From NCBI GenBank assembly GCA_964017235.1, contig OZ024930.1, positions 28,834,614 to 28,898,613 of the forward strand: a stretch of 64,000 bases of DNA. Direction: 5' to 3'. The DNA comes from Sabellastarte sp. h YS-2021 (taxonomy: Eukaryota; Annelida; Polychaeta; Sabellida; Sabellidae). Positions 56,100-64,000 of the stretch are shown here, piece after piece. The notes under the pieces were generated by a model. The model was not told the DNA's origin. It saw nothing but the letters and a program-made list of their open reading frames with translations, and ran no database searches. Made by a program: the position numbers and the translations under genes. Position 1 is the stretch's first letter, and each line of letters starts with the position of its first letter.

Positions 56100-56660
56100 G
56101 ATTAGTATCAGTTCCAACATATTGATACCTAGTAAACAATGAAAACGTTTGCATGTTTACAAAGCGTATTTAAACCCTATATACAAATACAAAGAGTATT
56201 CAAACGCTATATTTTTGGTTACTAAAAGTTTCCAAGTAAATATTTACATTGTAATATTCAAAAACGTTTGACCAACATTCTCTACACAAATGTTTTTGCT
56301 GATAACATTTATTAAATGCTTATAAATAACTCCAGAAACTTAGGTTTGGCTGGAAGCGTTTTTAAAATATTTATAATATAGCTAAAACAAAGAAGGTTAT
56401 GCTAGAAATGCTTTCCAGACATTCAGCATGAAATGTATGCCAAAAAGTATACATAAAATATTTTAACAACATTTGTTGACAATGTTTTGTAAATGTTTGC
56501 TCTGAAAATGTTTTACAAACATTTAATAGCAACTTGTTTCCCTACCCGCCATTTTAAAATAGTTTTAAAATGTTTTTTTTATTGTTTTGACAACATTCTT
56601 TCACAAACATTTTTTAGTACCGATATTTTAAAGACTGCTTATTAAATGTTTACCTTCAAA
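56100..56660. repeat. Region dense in AAACATTT / AAACGTTT motifs
   Basis: Short phrases such as AAAACGTTTG, AAATGTTTTTG, AACATTTATTAAATG, AAAATGTTTTACAAACATTT and ACAAACATTT are packed in both orientations. This may be a degenerate inverted-repeat element; no clear ends were found. Confidence 0.35.
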
Positions 56661-57235
56661 CATTCACAAACAAAGATGGCGGTGGTTCAAAATTGTGACT
56701 AAAGCAGCTTCTCTACTCTTTGTTACCATCCTTGTGACTCCAGCTTAAATGGACTGCATCTTAAAACCCCTCTTTGATCCTTAACATAGTATATTAATAG
56801 CACAGAAGTAGTTTACTGACTATTGGAGTATCCAATAGATTTACTAGCAAGTCCTTTACATGGAACTCTGGTGCAAGATGTGTGATTTGGTTATTATTTT
56901 TATAACTGTGTTCTTCAGGTATTTTATTATAAATTGCCATTCCTATGATATTACTTATTATACTATTATTCCACACATAGATAATACATATTACTATTAT
57001 GCAGGTGCCATTAGTTCTGTTTCCCTCCAAAAAGCAAGCACACAAAAATATGTATTTCAGAAAACACATCCTGCAAATGATACAGAATCATGCTTCTGAT
57101 ATGTCCCTTTGAAAGATATTTGGACTGGAGGCCTTTTTGGTACAGCCTATCTTCAGGAACTGAGTCTGAATTATTCTAAACTCTGCCAACACGCATTGTG
57201 ATCCCATGATGTAGACTTGTGTCCTGTATTTTAAG

Positions 57236-57420
57236 CATGTGCCTTCAGGCAATAGCCAGTGCCAGTAAGTTGTGGTCCTGGGTCGAATCCTTACTGGATA
57301 TGACCTTGGGACAACTGTTACACTGCATCAACTCTGGAATTGTAAAGTCTCTCAGTTGTGACCAAGAGCAGTTGCTAGCCCAATGGGAGAGAAGACTAGG
57401 ACTATAAAGATGGAAGAAGA
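57236..57420 (+). mobile_element. Third SINE-like family, copy with tRNA-like head
   Basis: GCATGTGCCTTCAGGC and CTGGGTCGAATCC (B-box-like) suggest a degenerate tRNA head. The tail GCCCAATGGGAGAGAAGACT and GGACTATAAAGATGGA recurs at 58460-58500 as CCCAGTGGGAGTGAAGACTA and GCACTATAAAGATGGA. Confidence 0.5.
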
Positions 57421-58444
57421 GGGGGATTTAAGAATTTTTGGTGTATACCATTAAAAATGTTTAAAACCATCATACATAATCATACAAAACACATGAAATA
57501 GTATCACTAGTACATGATAATGGCTTCAGTAATAATAGTATAGACATCAGCTTTAATGCAACTAAATTCTTCATGTATTAGCACAAAATGACTACCCTAA
57601 TTAAACCAGCGAGTAACCTGCGCAGGTCAGAGGAGGTCAGACCCCAGAGGCAAGGTCAAATCAGGAACTTTCTATAATAATGAAGGCATATGCCTTACAT
57701 GGGGGAAGTGACTACTGAAGATCCTGTTACAAGTCCGATCCTATTTGTGAGGTCAGAGGAGGGTCAAGTTCAAGGTCTCAGTGTCAAAAAAGAAGGTTAA
57801 CACGCCTGAGGAGGCTCAAATTCTATAACCAGGGAAAACTTTAAAGTATCATCCTAGCCAAAACGTGAGAAATAACCCAAGGGGTGACGAAGTCTATATC
57901 AATACAACATAGGAGAACTCCCTAGTGGTGGATCAGCTTACTAAGGGCCAGGACTAAGGCACAGTCAATTCAGTAGGGGGGCCCAGGGTTAGCCTGGACC
58001 GCCTAAATCCCCCCCCCCCCCCCCAAAAAAAAAGTGCTGTAGTATGGTCTTATATGACATTGATTGCACTTGATAGGTCTTCCCAAGGTTGGGCGAGCTT
58101 GAGGGTCCTATTATGTGGAATGGTGTGAGCAACCAGAGATCCCTCGGATCACATGATGCCTTAAAACTTGTAAACAGCCAGAGATCCCTCGGATCACGTG
58201 AAGCATAGAAGCTTGTGTACCAGAGGAGGGAGGTGGGTTCAAATTTTCGATATATAATCTTTGCTTTCTGATTTAGTAGTAAGAGGCCCCAGCACATTGG
58301 AACTAATGATGCAGAACTAATGATTTTGATTGGATGATCCCTGAATCAGGTCAGTGAATACAGGAAAATGATCTTAAGGTCAGTAAAATCTTTGTACAAA
58401 TTAAGTCGGGGCTACAACTGACACAGCAGGCCCCTACATGGCCG
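57421..58444. other. No gene; short tandem and homopolymers
   Basis: CAGAGATCCCTCGGATCAC occurs twice (near 58134 and 58180). A run of 16 C followed by 9 A lies at 58009-58033. GGTCAGAGGAGG-type phrases recur at 57625 and 57752. No coding evidence. Confidence 0.5.
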
Positions 58445-58503
58445 TGGTTGCAACAATTGATATCCCAGTGGGAGTGAAGACTAGCACTATAAAGATGGAG
58501 GAA
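58445..58503 (+). repeat. Third SINE-like family, tail fragment
   Basis: CCCAGTGGGAGTGAAGACTA and GCACTATAAAGATGGAGG match the end of 57236-57420. Only the 3' part is present. Confidence 0.5.
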
Positions 58504-61500
58504 AAGGGGGCAGATGAGGTGTCAACCAATTAGTGTTCCAGATTCGAACCCAAGAAACCAGGAAGGCTATTATAGTAAGGTGAGAGTAAAAATTGCAATA
58601 AAATGTCCTAAAGTAGTAAAAGAATAAGTTTGGGGATTTTTATTACACATGTTAGTAAAGTTGAACATAAAATGGGATTTAAGAAGCTTTGGTGTATACC
58701 ATTAACATTTTTTAAAAGCACCAAGCCTAGAAGAGAATAAGGCAATCTTTGCCTTCCCCATTGCCATGTTTAGTCATTTTACATGCACATAAATTGGCGC
58801 AAAAGAAAGTTAACAACAGATTCAAACTCTGGCCAATCAGGAACATGACCCATATAAGTTGTACTAGTCATGTGGCAGTTTGGGATTATCACTTCAAGGT
58901 AAGAAGTCTAGAAGATTTGCGTGAACTCACAGCACCACAAGGACTTACCCTTGGGTTACACTTAAAGTTAGAACTTTTGTCTTAAACCCATGCTGACTCT
59001 GTGGTCTTAAATGTTTAAATCTTGTAACTAGGTCTGATGTTTGTTGTAATATTGTGTGAACCCTCCACATGAGAGAGCACAGTGTATTTATAATATTTTT
59101 TTTCCAAAACAGTTTTCTTTGATTCCCAACCATATTTGCAATCATTTTACCTATGTCCTCACTCTGAACCTGAAATAAGGGTGGCCAAAAATTATTGACG
59201 TCAGTAATGGACGACGTTTTAAGTCATCATCGAGTGCAAGGAAATACTTCCAACGAAATGGGTAAAGTGAAAATATCGCCATCAGCTATCGTGTGCAGTG
59301 GTAGATACTTTGGAAACACCAACTACCTAAAGAAGCAGTATAAGTAGCTTCCTATAAGGTCTAAACATAACAGGTTCATTGAAAAACATAAATTATTTTT
59401 TACAAATAATGTATATATTTCTGATGAAGGTTGTCAAAGTTTTTCATTTAAATATCACAAAATAACTTTTAAGTAAATAACAAAAATAACATGTTAGTAA
59501 AGGTAATTGATTGGCATCTGACATAAAATATGCACTGTAAAATAAAATTTTAAACAGAAAAACTAATTCTCACTAATTCTGATTTTCAAAAAAATTCGCT
59601 AAAAGTAATTTTTATTTATGTCACTTTGTACTTACATTAATACAGATTTAACATTTCATTATGAAGAAAATTTAACTGGGCAAGCTTGTCAACTATAATG
59701 GCTTAAATTAAATGTCTACTGAGACATTCTATCTGTGTGGTATAAGCGAACACCAATAGATCAACTGAGAGCCAATGGGACTATTAAATGGGCTTTGAAG
59801 TAGTTTTTCATTCAACCAAATTGCAGTAACATCAAGTAAAATTTCATTCATGTAGTTATTAAGTAGACTTAAGGCAGTTTTTCATTAAACGATAAAATCA
59901 ATAACACAAAGCACAGTTACTTTTATCTATTTATTATTGTGGAATAAAAATTTTATTTATAGTCACGTGACAAAGAAAAAAAGCACTGGACGCCTTGCAC
60001 ACAAACAGTTGTTTTCTGGTTCTGATTTTTGTGTAGTGGTGGCAGCACTACTGCCTCGGGCTTATCGTATGTCATCATGTGATCATACAAGAAAAACACA
60101 TTTCTCTGTGTAAGTGTGGACACATAGCAGATGGCATTGTTAGGGATAAGTCTGAGAGGGAAGAACGCCCTTTAACAGAGTAAACTGGGAGAGGTTTCAG
60201 TGTTGTTGAAACGATTGTGACATGTCTGATGAACAATTGTGATTTTTTGCAATCAGCTAAAAAGCATATATAATGATACTTTGCTATGAGTAAATATTCG
60301 GTTGGATATTCTACAGTTATTTATTTACTAGTAATTCCAAGTGATGTTTGAAGTCATTTATAAATTGAGCATCCATTTCTTGATTACACCAGATACTGAT
60401 CAATGATACTCTCCTGGAGGTTTTATATTGGAAAATACAAGTATTTTTACACTGGATAAATTTCCATGTAATTATAGTAATTGGATAAATTTCTATGTAA
60501 TTATAGTAATTGGATTTCTTTGTACCAAGGAAATGTATCAACCACTATATCAAATCATCCACAGATTCACAGGAGTAGCTGCTTAGATGAAAAAATGTAT
60601 TTTTGTTATTGGATGAAATATAGACTCATGGAAATATGATTACAGAGCTGTGTCTATATCTATTAGAGCTGAGAAACGACGAACTAGTCAATATTTTTAA
60701 TTGTTGTGTGTTATAATGGTTTATGTACAATTTCTATTGCTGAAAAAACAGTACAATAAATCTATTTAACTTACATGCTTTCTTCATCAGGTAAGTCAAT
60801 TTTATATAATTGCTTTCTCATATACAGAATCACATTCTTTATAGCACAGAACCTTGACCAATTATATGTACTCAATTCTTCTGCCCCTCTAGCTACCCGT
60901 CACAACATGACCGATACATACATACTGGGTGGGATGAAAAACAATACATGATGTCACATGATTGAGAGTAAGCACTATTAATATCCTTATTAGATTAGAG
61001 ATTTTGATAATGTGACCTATTTTTTTCCTGCCTTCTTTTGAAATGTTTGATTATGCTAGGGTCCACGATGGTCTTGCAATAATTCATGAATGTGGAGCAG
61101 TAGCATAAGTAAGGAAGAATAAAATGAAAATCAAAATTGGATTTTTCATATCTCTCAACATCAAGTGACTTGGAAAGAGTTCCCGTTTTAGGACCATTTA
61201 AAGCTCAGTTATGATAGTTTCTATTTCATCAATATAAATATAGAATAAAAGTCATTTTTATCTACAGGATATGTCAAAATCTGGCAAAATAAACATTTGG
61301 TTCTGGGAAAGAAGAAAGAATAACTTCTACAATTGACAATGTTGAAATACCTTTTCACTTTTAGCGTTTAATTAAGCAATAACTTAATATTTCTATGGAA
61401 TTTCAAATGTTTTTACTATTTTGGGATCATGACAAAATGTGTAAGACTTTCTACAATTAAACTGTTACCATGTACTTTCCTTATTATAGTGTCTCAATGT

Positions 61501-61753
61501 AAATTAAAGTGTCTCAATGTAAATTGAATGTTTGGTAAAACGTATTAAGGGATTTCATAATTGGATCTAACAATATAGGTTTTATTGTGCAAACACTTGC
61601 ATTTAAAAAATTGCCTCGAAGTGGTCCTAAAAGTAACAAAGTGGAATATTAAAATGTGACTGATTAATCTAAATGGTACAACAGCACATACAACTTATTA
61701 CACATACAAGTGACGTTTTGGTCAAAAACAAATATTTTTTTCTACTTTTTCAG
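58504..61753. other. No gene seen; probable 5' intron of the GPCR gene
   Basis: The sequence is A/T rich with no domains. Because a splice acceptor lies at its end, at least the last part is probably intron, with a noncoding first exon somewhere upstream that I cannot identify. Confidence 0.4.
61736..61753 (+). other. Predicted 3' splice acceptor of the GPCR exon
   Basis: A pyrimidine-rich tract TTTTTTCTACTTTTTCAG ends in AG at 61752-61753, 40 bp before the start codon. The exon would begin at 61754 with ATCAAACAGCC. Confidence 0.6.
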
Positions 61754-61793
61754 ATCAAACAGCCAGTTGTAACATAAGAGAAGAGGCAAAATT

Positions 61794-63023
61794 ATGGAAA
61801 ATGCTGATGTATTCGGAGCCTTGTCCTATACTGCGGGTTTACTGACCAACAATATGTCCTTGATGACCACAATGGACCCTGTTACAAACACCCTGGAATA
61901 TTCCAGTCATGCCTTCGAAGATAAAATATTGTCCACATCCACCATAATTCTGGATACACCAACATCATCAGCATCGATTGAGCAGACAATCTACTGGATC
62001 CGGATAGGTTACACTCCTGTGCTTGTGGTTTTGGGAACAGTGGCAAATATAATAACTTCAATTGCCACCATGAGATCTGTTCTAAGGAAGCTGTCATCCA
62101 GTCACTACCTATGTGCAATCTCTTTAGTCAACAGCCTCTACCTTATTATGCTCCTTCTCAAATGGCTTACAGAACTGGGATACAATGTATACCACAGACC
62201 CATCATGTGTCAACTCACAGACATGCTGTGCAATATTTCATCTTTTCTCTCCATCTGGATCACTGTTGCTTTGTGTGTGGACAGGTATATTGCCATATCT
62301 TGGCCACCGGAATCTCCAAAAATGTGTACAGTAATAAGGGCCAGGATTGTGATTACCCTCATGGTTGTGATCAGTTTGATTATATATCTTAACACCAGTC
62401 TTACTGTGGGGGTTGTCGAGTCATCACGGGGTCCTTTATGTGTGCCTTTACCGATGCCATTCCGAAAGATACCCTCATTGCGCTTGCTGGAGATCATTGT
62501 CAATCACGCGATCCCCTTTGCAGCCACTGGCATCCTGTTATCCCTTATAGTCAATGCCATTTACAAGTCTCACCGAGGTCTAAACCCACTGTTTCAGTCT
62601 GACAATTCACATCTAAGACATACAACTGTTGTCTACTTTACAGCCTTTTTACTGTTTCAAGTCCCCGCCGATGCTCTTAAAACAGCCTTTTTCATCAACA
62701 GAGAGTTCATTAAAAGTGATCTCCAAGAAGACAAATCGCATGTCATGTTACACTTTCAGCTGTGGTTATTTGTAGCTGAGTATCTCGCCCACACAGGAAT
62801 GGCAATGAATCTTGTCTTACTGACTACTTCCTATCCCCTTTTTAGACAGTCCCTAAAGCAGACAATGGCATCATGCACGAAGAGTCTGTTTAAAATGCAA
62901 ACCTGCTTTTGTTGTGTTAAAAGGATAGATGAGGAGTCTGAAAACATGCAGCTAAAAGAGGGTTGCCATAACAGTGGACGTTCTGTGGAAGTGTGTACAT
63001 CCCTAACTCAAACGAAGTGTTGA
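61794..63023 (+). CDS. Rhodopsin-class GPCR, peptide-receptor-like
   Basis: This 409-residue frame is complete and unbroken. It has a ~65-residue Ser/Thr-rich N-terminus with a glycosylation site at Asn20, then seven hydrophobic segments near residues 67-93, 104-126, 137-161, 181-206, 231-257, 277-300 and 322-345. Family marks are Asn85 in TM1, Cys139 and Cys216 for the extracellular disulfide, Asp-Arg-Tyr at 163-165 ending TM3, and Pro348 in a TTSYP that replaces the usual NPxxY. TM6 has FLLFQVPAD instead of CWxP and TM4 lacks the usual Trp. A CFCC group at 371-374 could be palmitoylated. The receptor should sit in the plasma membrane and signal through G proteins; FMRFamide/peptide-type receptors of lophotrochozoans look like this, but the ligand is unknown. 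The whole protein lies in one exon. No other gene is seen beside it. Confidence 0.92.
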   Translation: MENADVFGALSYTAGLLTNNMSLMTTMDPVTNTLEYSSHAFEDKILSTSTIILDTPTSSASIEQTIYWIRIGYTPVLVVLGTVANIITSIATMRSVLRKLSSSHYLCAISLVNSLYLIMLLLKWLTELGYNVYHRPIMCQLTDMLCNISSFLSIWITVALCVDRYIAISWPPESPKMCTVIRARIVITLMVVISLIIYLNTSLTVGVVESSRGPLCVPLPMPFRKIPSLRLLEIIVNHAIPFAATGILLSLIVNAIYKSHRGLNPLFQSDNSHLRHTTVVYFTAFLLFQVPADALKTAFFINREFIKSDLQEDKSHVMLHFQLWLFVAEYLAHTGMAMNLVLLTTSYPLFRQSLKQTMASCTKSLFKMQTCFCCVKRIDEESENMQLKEGCHNSGRSVEVCTSLTQTKC

Positions 63024-64000
63024 AATAGAACTCAGTTTATTGGAAATGAATGTTTTGCCAGGTTTACGTATCTCTGCTTTACTGTATATATTTTATTACT
63101 GACGCAATTTATTGGGGCAGACACAAATGTAGAAACATATAAATCTACATCACAGATCAACATGTCAACACTGCTATAATACTGCAGTTATAACTGGTTA
63201 GAATGTGACCATTCTATGTATTAAGTACAACAAAAAAGAAGCCACATTATGGATTTAAAATTGCAAGAGCAACATTAACCACAGATACATGAAGAAGCAG
63301 GTCGAAACACAGGGTGAAGCATTGTTACACAGTCTAATTTTTACAGAGAAGTCGCAAGAAGCTGGGTCACTTTGGTGCAGAAAGCGTGCATATGACAACA
63401 ATTAGTGATGGGATTATCAAGTGGTGCTTTTAAATACCATGTTACATACATCACTTAAAGAAAGCTCTGACCTGACATAGTCCAATGTACATATCAATAA
63501 GCATGATAAACAAGAGAGTAAGTCGTTTGTGCAACATGGTCTCTCCCCAACTTATTTTCTACTTAGTGGAATCTATGAATTACATGTTTTAGTTGTACAA
63601 ATTGTTATGCATTGTATCAGTTGTATGAAATACTAGATTGTAAACACGAGATTCCAGTTACATATACTAGTTGGTAAGTTGAATGCATGACTTATTAAGA
63701 ATTCGAATAAATTGGGGGAGTTACATGTTTTTAAATATTCAGTAGGATAATAAGAGCTTATAACTGTTACGTTGAAAGTTTAGTTTAAAGAAATTATTAT
63801 TAATTCCACTAGGAGGTTATGATTTGGGTTGATTCGTCTGTTCGTTTGTTTCTCTTAGCATTACTCCAGAAGCAATGAACAGTTCTTTCTAAACTTTTTT
63901 ATGTGGGCCGGGCCTCAGAAAGAATTAATTAGATTTAGGAAGAGGTTTAGATGGTATTCCCACATTTGCAGACACATACCTTGATGGAGGTTGGTGTACC
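63024..64000 (+). other. Probable 3' UTR and flank; AATAAA at 63707-63712
   Basis: No frame follows the stop codon. An AATAAA at 63707-63712 could serve as the polyadenylation signal, which would give a 3' UTR of about 700 bases. No other feature is recognised up to the window end. Confidence 0.4.

Noticed and set aside
58009-58033. C16A9 run as a biological signal
   Set aside because: A homopolymer of this length is easily generated by slippage or sequencing error; no structure accompanies it.

Overview
The window looks like a metazoan nuclear genome, most likely a lophotrochozoan and plausibly a mollusc. The reasons are an intronless-looking rhodopsin-class GPCR coding exon behind a good 3' splice acceptor, very low gene density, short A/T-rich tandem repeat families, tRNA- and 5S-rRNA-derived SINEs, and both DIRS1-like and Ngaro-like tyrosine-recombinase retrotransposons. 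Nothing prokaryotic (operons, Shine-Dalgarno sites, CRISPR) is present. The taxon call is inference from repeat content only.

The only intact host gene I can support is a seven-transmembrane peptide-receptor-like GPCR at 61794-63023 (+). Every other long reading frame is a mobile-element remnant or an accident of tandem repeats.

Layout. 1-860: no gene. 864-10208: a dense mosaic of short repeat families (units of about 442, 147, 157, 154 and 138 bp), several headed by hairpins, with a foldback MITE (2475-3130) and a clean hAT-type MITE with an 8-bp target duplication (4979-5454). 9415-14975: a nested structure in which inverted repeat arms ending in hairpins enclose a tRNA-like head, a DIRS1-like pol fragment, and a 5'-truncated LINE that split the DIRS recombinase with a 7-bp target duplication. 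14990-18040: mostly featureless. 18040-21121: a minus-strand DIRS gag fragment head-to-head with an internally deleted plus-strand DIRS pol, ending in DIRS-style inverted repeats. 21830-22398: MITE with TA duplication. 22885-25110: more of the same tandem families. 25185-26745: a 47-bp satellite with an 18-bp perfect palindrome in most units. 26920-30110 and 32300-37130: two Ngaro-like elements, the second nearly complete but closed by stop codons. 38500-39790: LINE and SINE debris. 39925-44523 and 44524-49121: a 4.6-kb head-to-tail duplication that is almost identical. 49126-58503: SINEs, a MITE and an old diverged local duplication (51590 / 53527). 58504-61753: no gene. 61754-63712: the GPCR exon.

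The retroelements work as gag - RT - RNase H - tyrosine recombinase cassettes, but no copy here appears able to make a complete set of proteins. The most unusual signals are the 5S-derived SINE family with its own conserved head and tail, the palindromic satellite with a six-monomer higher-order repeat, the 147-bp repeat carrying opposed TCAAGGTCA-type motifs, and the young 4.6-kb tandem duplication with CTGT microhomology at its joints.
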